A DNA stretch of 64,000 bases, taken from the NCBI RefSeq assembly GCF_011634775.1, contig NZ_JAALXT010000004.1:1-64000 (forward strand), in the 5' to 3' direction. The notes beneath the pieces are model-generated. The model worked only from the letters and a program-made list of their open reading frames with translations, was not told the DNA's origin and did not search any database. Shown in pieces: positions 44,727 through 54,800 of the stretch. Each line of letters starts with the position of its first letter. The stretch's first letter is position 1. A program made the position numbers and the translations under genes. Origin of the DNA: Thalassoroseus pseudoceratinae. GTDB taxonomy: Bacteria; Planctomycetota; Planctomycetia; Planctomycetales; Planctomycetaceae.

Positions 44727-46079
44727 CTAGAACCCCAAACCGATGCCGTCCAGACTTCCGGTATGGACGGTACCGTCGGTGATGTCGAACATGCCGGGGA
44801 ACCGCTTGGTCCAACTCTTGTTAGCGGCCGGGCAGTATTGCCGACCGTTCCCCTCGATCGCAGCGACCGCCGGAATGTGAGCCGCCAGCGAAGCCGATTG
44901 AAGGAATGAGAACCCCGGGCATGTCAAATCTTGCACACAGAGGAACATATCGAATTTCTGCGCGGCGGCGGCCAACAGCAGAGAATCCGTTTGCCCTTTG
45001 CACGCTTTGAGCGCCACTCCCGAGTACCCCAATTCACGGGCCATCAAGAGGGAATCGTAGTCGATCAGCGATTCATCGATCACAACCGGCTTGATCTTCG
45101 CCGCCTCGTGCATTTTGTTCTGCGGATTCGCTTCAAGGTCGCGATGCGTAGGTTGTTCGATGTACTGGATGCGATCAAACGCCGGAGCATTCTGCTCTTT
45201 GAGACGGTTCAAGAAGTCGAGCACATACTCAACCGTCTCGCACTTCTCATTGAAGTCGAGTGAATAATGCCAGTCGCTCACACCGCGTTCTTGCTGGGTT
45301 TCACTGGCGATCCGGTCCACAATGAGAACACGTTCCAAATCCCAGTCGGCGTTGTCACCGGCGAGCTTGATCTTGAGATGCGTCAGTCCGTCGGCTTTGA
45401 TCCATTCGCTAAGCGTCTCGGGAAGCCCGTCATCGAGACGTTTTTCGATATCGCCATCGGTCAGGGGATCTGCTGCTCCAACCAGGTGATAAATCGGCAA
45501 ACGATCCTTGGGTTGCTCCAGCGTGTATTGGTCGAGAAACTCGCCTTCGAATTGTTCGTCGAGGTACTCCGAAAGATCGTACGTCATGAATTCGTCGGAA
45601 AGCATCCGGAAGCAATTCATATCGTGCACACGACCGTAGGCATCGTGGAGAGCAGCATCAAACGGACTCGCCGCCACGAGCTGCGCCAGATCGGGCATCG
45701 GTTCGGGCAACCCGAGTCGTCCTGGCAGTGTCTGACCCAAGTGGTGGTATTCCGCCGAGAGATGAAATGTGAGGTCAATCGGATGACCGTATTCCGGATA
45801 GCGGTTGCCCAACTGAACCACTTCTTCGGCGAATTGCCGAATCACTTTCGCTGTTTGCTCGTCGGTAAGTTCTTTGGACGGCCAAGCCCAGACGTTCCCT
45901 AACGGCATGCTACCGAAGCCGTCGGCCATCAGGCCATCACGGGTTTCCACCGTGACTCGCACCTCGATCGTTTCCGTCTGTTCGACGACTCGCCCGCCGA
46001 ACTTAAGAGGCGAACGAAATGGAACAGGCTTGTACTCCAATACAGCTTCAACGATACGAATGTCGGTCGACTTATCCAT
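44727..46079 (-). CDS. Enolase-superfamily protein (mandelate racemase/muconate lactonizing type)
   Basis: A 450-residue protein. The N-terminal capping domain is followed by a barrel with metal or catalytic-type segments THLKIKLAGDN (a KxK-like Lys), YSLDFNEKCETVEYV (Asp), IEQPTHRD (Glu) and PVVIDESLIDY (Asp/Glu), then SGVALKACKGQTDSL. These match the three metal carboxylates and catalytic Lys of the superfamily, so it may be active. The substrate is unknown; members act on acids, sugars or dipeptides by proton abstraction. The start at 46079 (MDKSTDIRIVEAV) suits the family, with earlier in-frame codons being leader-like. Confidence 0.82.
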   Translation of the reverse strand: MDKSTDIRIVEAVLEYKPVPFRSPLKFGGRVVEQTETIEVRVTVETRDGLMADGFGSMPLGNVWAWPSKELTDEQTAKVIRQFAEEVVQLGNRYPEYGHPIDLTFHLSAEYHHLGQTLPGRLGLPEPMPDLAQLVAASPFDAALHDAYGRVHDMNCFRMLSDEFMTYDLSEYLDEQFEGEFLDQYTLEQPKDRLPIYHLVGAADPLTDGDIEKRLDDGLPETLSEWIKADGLTHLKIKLAGDNADWDLERVLIVDRIASETQQERGVSDWHYSLDFNEKCETVEYVLDFLNRLKEQNAPAFDRIQYIEQPTHRDLEANPQNKMHEAAKIKPVVIDESLIDYDSLLMARELGYSGVALKACKGQTDSLLLAAAAQKFDMFLCVQDLTCPGFSFLQSASLAAHIPAVAAIEGNGRQYCPAANKSWTKRFPGMFDITDGTVHTGSLDGIGLGF

Positions 46080-46466
46080 GGTCGAATCGGTGGGGTCTCG
46101 AATGAGGAAACAAAGAAGAAAAGCGATACGGCCACATTTTATCGGTGTCGTCAGTTTGTCGCAAGTTGCTATCAGTAATGATGCTGTGTTGACTCGCGAC
46201 ATCTATTTTTGATCGTACCGGGTTTTGTCTCACTGTGGTTAGGAAACATTCATTTTTTCATAGCAACCACGCATATTGAAGTCCGCAATCCGGCCGACTT
46301 TGACCATATCGTTCCGTGCTGATTCTCCCGCGTCTGGTCGATCGCATGCCCGTGGGTCGTGCGGGGAAGGGTGCGGTACTCAACTTTGGACGCGACTTGG
46401 TATATAACCAACTCCCACTAATCGAGAACCGACCACACATCTGGCGACCTGGCGACTGAAAACTTA
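46080..46466. other. 387-base spacer between divergent genes
   Basis: No coding region is supported here. It should hold the promoters of the minus-strand enolase-type gene and of the plus-strand UvrA-like gene. It contains copy B of the flanking repeat (46220-46259). No clear -35/-10 pair or operator was identified by eye. Confidence 0.5.
46220..46259 (+). repeat. Copy B of the ~40-base repeat flanking the enolase-type gene
   Basis: Related to 44651-44690 in the same orientation, with GGGTTTTGTCTC and AGGAAACA as the best-kept blocks. It lies 141 bases upstream of the start of the enolase-type gene. Confidence 0.45.
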
Positions 46467-48989
46467 ATGACACTGTCGAATCATTCGAGCCCCCAAGAAC
46501 TCAGCGAATTCATTCACGTGCGGAATGCGCGGACGCACAACCTGAAGAATTTGGATCTTCAAATTCCGCGAAATCGGCTGGTGGTGATTTCCGGGGTCAG
46601 CGGGAGCGGAAAAAGTTCGCTGGCGTTCGACACACTCTTCGCCGAAGGGCAGCGACGATATTTAGAAAGTCTGATGGTCGGCCGTCGGCAGCCGTTGCCA
46701 CAGTTGCCACGTCCTCCGGTCGATGAGATCGACGGACTTCCGCCCACTCTCTCCGTGCGGCAAGGCGGACCACCGGCGAATCGACGCAGCACGTTGGCCA
46801 CTCTCACGGAGATCGCGGACTACTTGCGACTCATCTACGCATACGCCGGCACCGCACACTGCCCGAAATGCTCGGCGGTCATCACTCGGCATACGTCGCG
46901 GCAAATCGTCGAGGAAGTTGCCAGTTGGCAGCCCCGCACGAAACTCATGGTGTTAGCACCATGGCCGACCGAGGACTCCAAAGATGGCCCAACGGTCGTG
47001 GAACAAATCAACCAAGCGGGTTTTGTCCGATTGCGAATCGCGGATGAAGTCGTCGACATCAGCGAAGCTCCTCCGGAGACAGGCACAAACATCGATGCGG
47101 TTGTTGACCGGTTAATCGTCAAGGACGGCTTTGAGTCTCGGTTGCGGGAATCGATTGATCTTGCGTTGCGACATGGTGAAGGTCGGTGTGTTGTCAGCCG
47201 ACAGGACGAGCAAGGATGGACCGATCTCGCCTTCACAACACAATTTCGGTGCGGAGCCTGTGACCTCGAATTTTCCGAACTGACTCCCCAAACTTTCAAC
47301 TTCAACAGCCATCGCGGAGCCTGCCCCCATTGCGAGGGGTTGGGGTCCCTCGAGCAGAACAACGAAACTAGCCCATGCCCCGAATGCGGTGGCTCGCGGC
47401 TGAATGAGTTTTCTCGGTCCGTCACGGTCGCCGACATTTCGATTTCGGATCTACAAGCCGATTCCATCGACGAGACAATTGCGGCCGTCGAAGCGTGGCG
47501 GCCCGAGACGTTCCGTTTGGATGCCGCCGCCGTGATCGAGCGGACTCGACCGGAATTGTTGGCAAGAATGCGTTTTCTTGAACAGCTTGGGCTAGGATAT
47601 TTGTCCTTGAATCGAGCCGCTCCCACTCTTTCCGGCGGTGAATTGCAGCGGGCACGATTGGCGGGCGGACTCGGGGCGGGGTTGGTTGGTGTGTGTCACA
47701 TTCTTGATGAACCCACGGCGGGACTTCACGCGAAAGACACCGACCGGCTGATTTCCGCACTGCAAGAACTTCGTGATCGCGGGAACACCGTGATTGTCGT
47801 TGAACACGACTTGCGTGTGATGCGTGCCGCCGATCACGTGATCGAAATTGGTCCAGGGGCCGGCGGAGAAGGGGGGCGGTTGCTAATTTCCGCACCGCCC
47901 GCAGATGTCGCCAACTGCGAGTCGGCTCCTTCAGCTCGTTTTTTGACGACACCGCAGAACTCAGAACCGTCGCGTCAACGGAATCCTGAAACGCAAGGTT
48001 GGCTCACATTGACTGGTGCATCGTTGCACAACTTGAAGAACACGACGCTCAAGTTTCCGCTGGGTTGCCTGACGAGCGTCGTTGGTGTGAGTGGTTCCGG
48101 CAAGAGTACGCTCGTGTTAGACACACTCGTGCCCGCCGTCGCAGCCCATCTTCAAAACGACACGAGTGCCAAAGCGAAACGAACATACTCGGAATTATCC
48201 GGCGTGGAATCCCTGCAACGAGTTCTCAAGATTGACCAATCGTCGCTAGGCCGCTCAAGCCGTTCCAACCCGGCCACTTTTAGCGGAGTCTGGGACGAAA
48301 TTCGGCGAGTCTTCGCGAAAACTCGCGAGGCACGCATGCGGGGATTCACAGCGAAACGTTTTAGCTTCACGGACAAGTCTGGCCAATGTCCGGCGTGTCG
48401 TGGGTTGGGGATCGAAGCGGTCGATCGACACGTACTTCCCGACATCGAACTGCCGTGCGGAGTCTGCAACGGTCGTCGGTTCAACCCCCAAACACTTGCG
48501 GTGCGTTTTGCGGGTCGAAATGTCAGCGATATCTTGAACCTACGAGTCGACGACGCTCGGGAAGTTTTTCAGAACTTTCCCCGAATCACACAAACACTCG
48601 CAGTGTTTCAAGAAGTAGGGCTCGGATACCTGACGTTAGGGCAATCGACTCAGACACTTTCCGGAGGCGAGTGCCAGCGGATTCGTTTGGCCACGGAACT
48701 CGCCCGAGAGAACCATGAACTGACCCTTTTCGTGCTGGATGAACCCTCTACCGGACTGCATTCCGCTGATTTGGAACGTTTGCTATCCGTGTTTGACCGC
48801 TTACTCTCGGCAGGGCATACCGTGCTGGTTTGCGAACACCGACTGGATGTTATGCAACACGCGGATTGGCTGGTGGAACTTGGCCCGTCAGGTGGAGAAG
48901 CAGGTGGACGCGTGATTGCAGAAGGTCAACCGTCCCAATTCAGAACGGACTTCGACACCCCCACCGCGACAGCACTCCAACGGACCTAA
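46467..48989 (+). CDS. UvrA-family ATPase lacking the insertion domain
   Basis: An 840-residue UvrA-type double ABC ATPase, about 100 residues shorter than canonical UvrA. Walker A motifs GVSGSGKS are at 43-50 and near 541-548, and signatures LSGGELQRARLAGG (near 390) and LSGGECQRIRLATE (near 732) are present. The UvrB-binding region is kept (TNIDAVVDRLIVKDGFESRL, near 200-220). The zinc Cys pairs CPHC (286-289) and CPEC (304-307) are only 18 residues apart, where an insertion domain of over 100 residues is normal. A C-terminal zinc module (CPACRGLG...CGVCNGRR) is present. It probably binds damaged DNA in nucleotide excision repair but with changed damage recognition. Confidence 0.85.
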   Translation: MTLSNHSSPQELSEFIHVRNARTHNLKNLDLQIPRNRLVVISGVSGSGKSSLAFDTLFAEGQRRYLESLMVGRRQPLPQLPRPPVDEIDGLPPTLSVRQGGPPANRRSTLATLTEIADYLRLIYAYAGTAHCPKCSAVITRHTSRQIVEEVASWQPRTKLMVLAPWPTEDSKDGPTVVEQINQAGFVRLRIADEVVDISEAPPETGTNIDAVVDRLIVKDGFESRLRESIDLALRHGEGRCVVSRQDEQGWTDLAFTTQFRCGACDLEFSELTPQTFNFNSHRGACPHCEGLGSLEQNNETSPCPECGGSRLNEFSRSVTVADISISDLQADSIDETIAAVEAWRPETFRLDAAAVIERTRPELLARMRFLEQLGLGYLSLNRAAPTLSGGELQRARLAGGLGAGLVGVCHILDEPTAGLHAKDTDRLISALQELRDRGNTVIVVEHDLRVMRAADHVIEIGPGAGGEGGRLLISAPPADVANCESAPSARFLTTPQNSEPSRQRNPETQGWLTLTGASLHNLKNTTLKFPLGCLTSVVGVSGSGKSTLVLDTLVPAVAAHLQNDTSAKAKRTYSELSGVESLQRVLKIDQSSLGRSSRSNPATFSGVWDEIRRVFAKTREARMRGFTAKRFSFTDKSGQCPACRGLGIEAVDRHVLPDIELPCGVCNGRRFNPQTLAVRFAGRNVSDILNLRVDDAREVFQNFPRITQTLAVFQEVGLGYLTLGQSTQTLSGGECQRIRLATELARENHELTLFVLDEPSTGLHSADLERLLSVFDRLLSAGHTVLVCEHRLDVMQHADWLVELGPSGGEAGGRVIAEGQPSQFRTDFDTPTATALQRT

Positions 48990-49009
48990 CGTCCGGCGTT
49001 TTACATCCT

Positions 49010-49369
49010 TCAAGAAGCCGATTCGGCAGCTTGTTCTTCGTCTTCCCAACGCATCAAGTGTTCATCGAGCGATGCGATAGTGACGGCGTCTTCTTTGTCG
49101 CTTGCATCTTCCAACTCGAGGCCACACTCGCGGAGTTTGTCTTCGTGTTCCGATCCTTTTTCGATCAAGCCGTTATCGTGAATGGCTCGCCACCACTGCA
49201 GATGTGACCAGTCCCGACGAACGGTCTTCAGTGTGGTGACCACAGTTCGACCGTTTGCACCAGCGCTGAATCCTGCACGTGAAGCAATTGCACTGTATGT
49301 GGCGAATTTGTCCGCCCGTTTGAGTTCAAAAAGAACCTCCGCAACATCTTGCGCTCGTGTGGATGCCAT
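49010..49369 (-). CDS. Alkyltransferase-like (MGMT-family) DNA-binding protein
   Basis: A 119-residue protein. The helix-turn-helix of the MGMT C-terminal domain is suggested by ATYSAIASRAGFSAGANGRT, followed by a stretch ending WWRAIHDNGLIEKGS, which aligns with the usual PCHRV(I/V)...G active-site segment. The nucleophile Cys is replaced (WWRAI), as in alkyltransferase-like proteins, which bind O6-alkylguanine without removing it and hand the lesion to excision repair. The C-terminal region is acidic. It lies convergent with the UvrA-like gene. The family call is tentative; a generic helix-turn-helix protein is the alternative. The start at 49369 is chosen because upstream codons are not family-like. 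Confidence 0.55.
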   Translation of the reverse strand: MASTRAQDVAEVLFELKRADKFATYSAIASRAGFSAGANGRTVVTTLKTVRRDWSHLQWWRAIHDNGLIEKGSEHEDKLRECGLELEDASDKEDAVTIASLDEHLMRWEDEEQAAESAS

Positions 49370-49706
49370 GAACGATACCTCTTCCGCAGAATGGAAACAC
49401 TTCAAAGCCGAAGTGGTCGCAACGACACGTCCCTGATAAACTAGAACGAGCGAATCGAACGAGAATTGATCAATGATGGACTTGCGTCCTATGACCACGT
49501 TCCATTGCGACCAAGTATCTCCGTGGTTTGAGAAAGCGGTTTCCATACTCTCCAAACCTAGATTTCAGACTACTCTGAATTCCGGTTCGACTCAACCCTG
49601 ATCGTATCTCGCCGCCTCCAAATCCCAAGGGGTTGCCTGCTCGAGCCAGGGAATCCGCAATTTTGAATGAGTCTGCACTCCAAACAGGGCACACCTGTAT
49701 CCAGTC
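49370..49706. other. 337-base spacer, no gene recognised
   Basis: This stretch separates the divergent starts at 49369 and 49707. It has in-frame open codons upstream of the minus-strand gene, but they do not read as protein. I see no repeat or hairpin of note. Confidence 0.4.
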
Positions 49707-50153
49707 ATGAATGTCTACCAAGAACACAATATCCGTCTGGAATACCCGACCGATTGGACCCTCGAAGAACAATCGCAAGACAATGATGTGACCATCACGA
49801 TTCAAAGTCCGACCACAAGTGTGTGGGCCATCACACTGTTGTCTGGTCGGCCGGATCCGAGCCATGTGCTCAAAACGGCGATCGCCGCCTATGAAGCGGA
49901 GTACCCCGATCTCGAAATCGAAGACGATACCGAATCCGTACTGGAAGTCGACCACCTAGCCCGTGATTTGTACTGCGAACAGTACGACTTGGTAACGAGA
50001 ATCTGTCTCCGGGTCTTCACGGTTGGAAATCGGACCGCGTTGGTCTGGTTTCAAGCTGCGGATGTCGAACTGAAAACGACCGGCGCCACTCTCGACAACA
50101 TCACTGCCAGCCTTTTGATTGAAGACCCTCCTCAACCCTTTTGGCCATATTGA
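49707..50153 (+). CDS. Small hypothetical protein
   Basis: A 148-residue protein without signal peptide. It opens with MNVYQEHNIRLEYPTDWTLEEQSQDNDVT in the style of a DcrB/PsbP-like beta fold (FxYPxxWxL motif), and a later ALVWFQAADVELKTTGATLDNITASL. It is acidic and probably soluble. No enzymatic motif is seen. It is the first gene of a plus-strand group, followed by the DUF2582 gene after 186 bases. Family assignment is by pattern only. Confidence 0.55.
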   Translation: MNVYQEHNIRLEYPTDWTLEEQSQDNDVTITIQSPTTSVWAITLLSGRPDPSHVLKTAIAAYEAEYPDLEIEDDTESVLEVDHLARDLYCEQYDLVTRICLRVFTVGNRTALVWFQAADVELKTTGATLDNITASLLIEDPPQPFWPY

Positions 50154-50339
50154 CTTAAATCAACAGAAGGACAGCAGGAGACACAGGCACACGTGTATCC
50201 AAGATTTTCCCGAACGTGACCGGACCAATGGTGCCGGAACTCAACAACGAACCATCAATGATGTAGAATATCTTTGCATCGCATACAGCAACACCGATAC
50301 AATATGGAAAATTTCTCTCTGGGTAGGAGCGAACAGTCA

Positions 50340-50564
50340 ATGACCACAATTGTCGGACAGCAAGTCGAAAGTGTGGGTGTTGTTGCCGGATTGGTTTGGG
50401 AATATCTGCATGATCACGAGCCGGTCACACTCAGCAAGCTGGCTCGCGACATCGACGCCCCCCGCGACTTAGTCATGCAAGGCTTGGGTTGGTTGGCGTG
50501 TGAGCGGAAAATTGCATTCCACCCCGGCGAGAATTCCAAGTTGGTTTCCCTGAAAGACCTGTGA
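50340..50564 (+). CDS. Winged-helix DUF2582-type protein (74 aa)
   Basis: A small protein of 74 residues with a winged-helix pattern: a helix near VGVVAGLVWEYL, a turn with PVTLSKLARDIDAPRDLVMQGLGWL, and a wing with CERKIAFHPGE. This matches the DUF2582 family, which is thought to bind DNA or act as a small regulator. The start at 50340 gives MTTIVGQQVESVG; an upstream in-frame ATG at 50274 does not look genuine. Its stop overlaps a GTG at 50561 that could start the TPR gene, implying possible translational coupling. Confidence 0.7.
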   Translation: MTTIVGQQVESVGVVAGLVWEYLHDHEPVTLSKLARDIDAPRDLVMQGLGWLACERKIAFHPGENSKLVSLKDL

Positions 50565-50638
50565 AGCGAAGCCGTCGCAATTCGGCGGCATTTTCAGTTA
50601 ACGTCTCAGCGCTCTCTCCATCGGAATTTCAATCGGCC

Positions 50639-51598
50639 ATGAGTACTGCCCCAACAGCCGAGAGTTGTCTTCGTGAAGGCCGAGCACGGTTGAAAGCGAA
50701 GGATATTGACGAAGCCATCCGCTTTTTCGAAGCGGGGTTGGCCCTCGATCCCGATGCCATCAAGTTGCATGATGGTTTGGGAGCCGCCCACTACATGCGG
50801 AAAGACTTCGCCAATGCAGCCAAGTGCTTCCAACGAATCATCGAGCTAGACCCACAGAACGGCCGAGCGTTTACGAACTTAGGTGCGGTCTATAATCGTC
50901 TTGGCGAGTTTCCCAAAGCGGTCGAAGCACTGCGAAAGGGTGTTCAACGCGAGAAAACCAGTGTCGGTTTCTACAACTTAGGAATCGCGCAGAAGAATAT
51001 CGGGCAAGTCGCGATGGCAGTGTCGGCTTACCAACAAGCGGTCCGATTAGATCCACTCAATGCCGACGCCTATCTCAATTTGGCGAACTGCCTGGTTGAA
51101 ATGAAGAACGTGCGGAAAGCGGTCGAGAGTTACCAAAAAGCTCTTGAGATTCGACCGGATTTCGAAGCCGCCAAACAAGGGCTCGCCAAAGCAAAATCCG
51201 ACCAGACCGCCGCTCGGGAAGAAATCGACCCGTTTGGTCGTTTGGTCAGTGACAGTTCGCATAGCGGGGTCATTGAGTCATTCGGTCTTCAGGAAATGAC
51301 GGAACTACAACGCCTGGAAGACCGGCAAAAAGTCCACGATCTTTGTCAAAACATCCAGGAGAAGTCCTCGGAAGTTCTCGAATTCCTACGCGAACAACTC
51401 TCACCAAGTTTGCATGGCCTCGTACGCGGGACCGCTGCGGTGGGACAATCCACGAAGGAATTACAGGCGGCCCATGACGACTACCAAACCGTTTTGACCG
51501 ACCTCATTTCGCTTCGGCAACGCATGAAAAAACAGCTACTGGCATTGCGAGCCCACGAAGAGTTAATCCACACGCCCGACATTGATGACGTGAAGTAG
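50639..51598 (+). CDS. TPR-repeat protein
   Basis: A 319-residue protein of about five tetratricopeptide repeats (residues 5-185; for example AIRFFEAGLALDPDAIKLHD, NAAKCFQRIIELDPQNGRAF, AVEALRKGVQREKTSVGFYN, AVSAYQQAVRLDPLNADAYL and AVESYQKALEIRPDFEAAKQ), followed by a Glu/Lys/Gln-rich helical C-terminus. It is a probable scaffold for protein interactions in the cytoplasm. GGAA lies 12 bases before the ATG at 50639; a GTG at 50561 overlaps the DUF2582 stop and is an alternative start giving 26 more residues. Its partners are unknown. Confidence 0.75.
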   Translation: MSTAPTAESCLREGRARLKAKDIDEAIRFFEAGLALDPDAIKLHDGLGAAHYMRKDFANAAKCFQRIIELDPQNGRAFTNLGAVYNRLGEFPKAVEALRKGVQREKTSVGFYNLGIAQKNIGQVAMAVSAYQQAVRLDPLNADAYLNLANCLVEMKNVRKAVESYQKALEIRPDFEAAKQGLAKAKSDQTAAREEIDPFGRLVSDSSHSGVIESFGLQEMTELQRLEDRQKVHDLCQNIQEKSSEVLEFLREQLSPSLHGLVRGTAAVGQSTKELQAAHDDYQTVLTDLISLRQRMKKQLLALRAHEELIHTPDIDDVK

Positions 51599-51884
51599 CA
51601 CCGACTGATCAATTGCGACCGATCCGATTGGTTGCGAACAACTGTCGAACGGCGTGCAGCCATGCACCCTCGTTCGCTGGCTTCACGATCCGAATGAACG
51701 CTGTTGAAGTTGCCTAGCGCACGCTGTTAACATTGGACGAAGGACGAAACGGATCGACGGCTCGTGCTGGATGCTCGACAGCGAGATTTTTCGCTCCCAC
51801 CCAATTTGGATCCATCCACGATGTGTTTGCCTGCCTGCGATGGATCACCACCACAATGGATTGCCAACCCGACGGAGTCGTTTC

Positions 51885-54800
51885 ATGGCCACCACTTCGT
51901 GTTGCCCATCAGTGCCTCGAAGCCTATTGGCATGTCTTGTGTTGATCGTTGGCTGGGTTCCGTCTGTCGGGCACGCTCAAGTTCAGGCCCCGAATCGGCC
52001 CATCTTTGTTCCGCCCAACGTTCGGCTCCGCCAGTTCCAACCGTCCCCCCGTGGCGTTCACAACGCGGAACCATCGTTCACCGTCGATCGCGAATCCACA
52101 CAACTGCTGAACCGGGCCCGTGGATATCTTGAAAAATCGAAATACGACCTGGCTCTGCCGCGTCTACAAGCATTGCTGAACCAAGACAGCGATACGTTCT
52201 ACCAACCCGATGCGGAAACGGACGCCAACCGTTACGTCAGTGTCAAAGCAGCCAGTCTCGCGATGATTGACAATCTCGCGGAGGATGGCCGAAGACTTTA
52301 CGAGCTTCAATACGGTCCGGTGGCGAAGAGGTTGCTCGAACGTGGGATGCAAACCGGCGATCAAGTCGCCCTCGAAGACGCCGTGCGAAAATACAACTCC
52401 ACAGAAGCGGGGTTTGAAGCCGGCTACCGTCTCGGTCAATGGCGACTCGATCAAGGCGAGCCCGCCGCGGCTGCGCTCCAGTTCCAAAGTTTGCTCAGAC
52501 ACCCAGACCGTGCCAAACGGTTTGAACCGACGTTGTCGGTGATGCTATCGGCCGCATGGGCCCAGGCCGGGCACCCGGAAGAAAGTCAGGCCGCTTGGGA
52601 CCGGGCCGCCAAATTTGCACGGCAAGACCGCATCGAACTGGGCGGAAGGGAATACACAGTTGCAGAACTCTCCAAGAACTATATCGACTTGTTCTCTCCG
52701 CAATCCAATCGCTCTCAACTGACGAGTCGGTCTAACGATCGGGATTGGCTATTGTTTCGTGGAAACGCATCACGAACCGCGACCAGTCCAGCCGTTCTCC
52801 CATCGTCCGACATCGCCTGGAATCGTCCAACGCTTGTCACAGAATCCTTTTTCGGTCCGACAACCCGTCATCGCAACGAGATCGAACAGCTCGTTGACCA
52901 TTTGCGAATGTACTACCGTCAGATCGGCCGACTGTCAGGAATTCCGACGATGCACCCGCTTGTAGTGGGCGACTTGGTCATCGTTCGCGCTCTTTCAAAC
53001 GTGCAGGCGTATCGACAGTCGACAGGGGAATTGGCGTGGGAAACGGCTCGCCTTGACCGTTCCTTGCTGGAATTGCTGGACGATCCCAGCAGCCGACGAC
53101 GGATCAATGGCGATGCACGATCCGATCTCGAGAACTACCTCACCCAACGACTTTGGCTGGATTCGACTTTCGGACAGATCAGCAGTGATGGCGTTCGCGT
53201 GTTTGCCATTGAAGAGATGGGGTTCCGCGGTCGGCGCCAACTGACGCAACGCGGGGAGCCCCACCCATCCGCACCGACCGACACCAACCGGCTCGTTGCC
53301 TACGACATTTCCACCGACGGTCAAATTGCCTGGCAAACCGGCGGCCCGTTGGCCGGGTATTTTTTTCTCGGACCACCCTTGCCGCTCGGCCCGGAACTGT
53401 ATTGTCTCGCGGAATCCGGTGGCGAGGTTTCCCTGATTGTACTGCGAGCTGACACCGGTCAGCTGCAATGGCGACAGACATTGGTTCAACCAAGCCGAAC
53501 CGTCTTGGCATCGGGAGTCCGGCGAACCGCAGGGATCAGTCCAGCTCGGGCTGCGGGTGTGCTCGTTTGCCCGACGGCTGGGGGTGCGGTCGTTGCTCTG
53601 GACTTGTCTCGTCGAATGCTGCTGTGGGGATATCAGTACCCTCAAAAACGTTCGGAATTCACCTATCAACGCAATGTCGCAAACTTTGGAATTCCTGGTG
53701 CCCAACCGGCCATCATGATTGAAGATAGTTCGGACGGATTGGGTGACGCGGGTGACCGCTGGGTCGATTCCACTCCGACAATCACCGGCCAATACGTATT
53801 GCTGACGCCCCGCGATTCGAACGAGCTACACTGTCTCGATCTTTGGGACGGGCAGGTGCGTTGGAAACTGCCCCGCGCCAACAACCTTTACATCGCCACG
53901 ACGACAAATCGTGAGGTTGTTGTCGTCGGCCAAGCGACCGTGATGGCCTACGATCTTCGTACCGGCAAACCGGCATGGTCGAAGCCAATTCCGATTGATG
54001 AACCCGCCGGACGTGGGTACCGCAGCGGTGACTACTACCACCTTCCTCTCGTCAAAGGCCAGTTGGCCACCATTCATCTCCCCGAAGGACGTCTGCAAGC
54101 CATTTCGTCGATCGGTCGTGATTTTGAGGGCAACCTTGTGGCCGCCGGGAATCGTGTGTTCTGCCAGACAGCGAACCGCATCGTGGGATTTGCGGACCAA
54201 ACACAGTCTGAGGAACAAATCGATCAAGCTCTTCGAGAGAACCCCAATGATCTCGACTCACGTATTCGCCGAGGACGCATGCGGCTCCATCTCGGTGATG
54301 ATGCGGGTGCGGTCGAGGATTTTCGGTTCGTCTTGGCGAGCCAACCCACGGGAACTGCGGTAGAGCAGCTTGCTGACGTCTTCATTCGCCGTGTGCAGAA
54401 CGATTTCGGCAACCTGGAGAACGATGCCGATTTGTTGGCCAAACTGCCGATGTCGCCGGAACAAACGCGGCAGTTCTTTCTTGCCTATATCGACGGCCTA
54501 ATGAATCAAAAGCGGTACGTCGATGCATTTCTCAAGGGCATCGAGTGTGGTCAAAGCGGCACACTGACTTCCGAATTGGAATCGGTCAGTGGGACATGGT
54601 CGGCGAGTGCACGGGAGCAACTTGCCGCTCGGATTCATTTCGCCTGGAATCAACTATCGAAAAACGAGCGACAAACGGTTCGAGCAACCACCAGTGAGAT
54701 TGGAAAGAATCTCGAAACGGTTAGCCAGGCTCAGTTTTGGCTCACATTGCTCCCCAGCGATGCGGTTTCGGAGGACTTCGATCGGCTCGTCCGCGAACAC

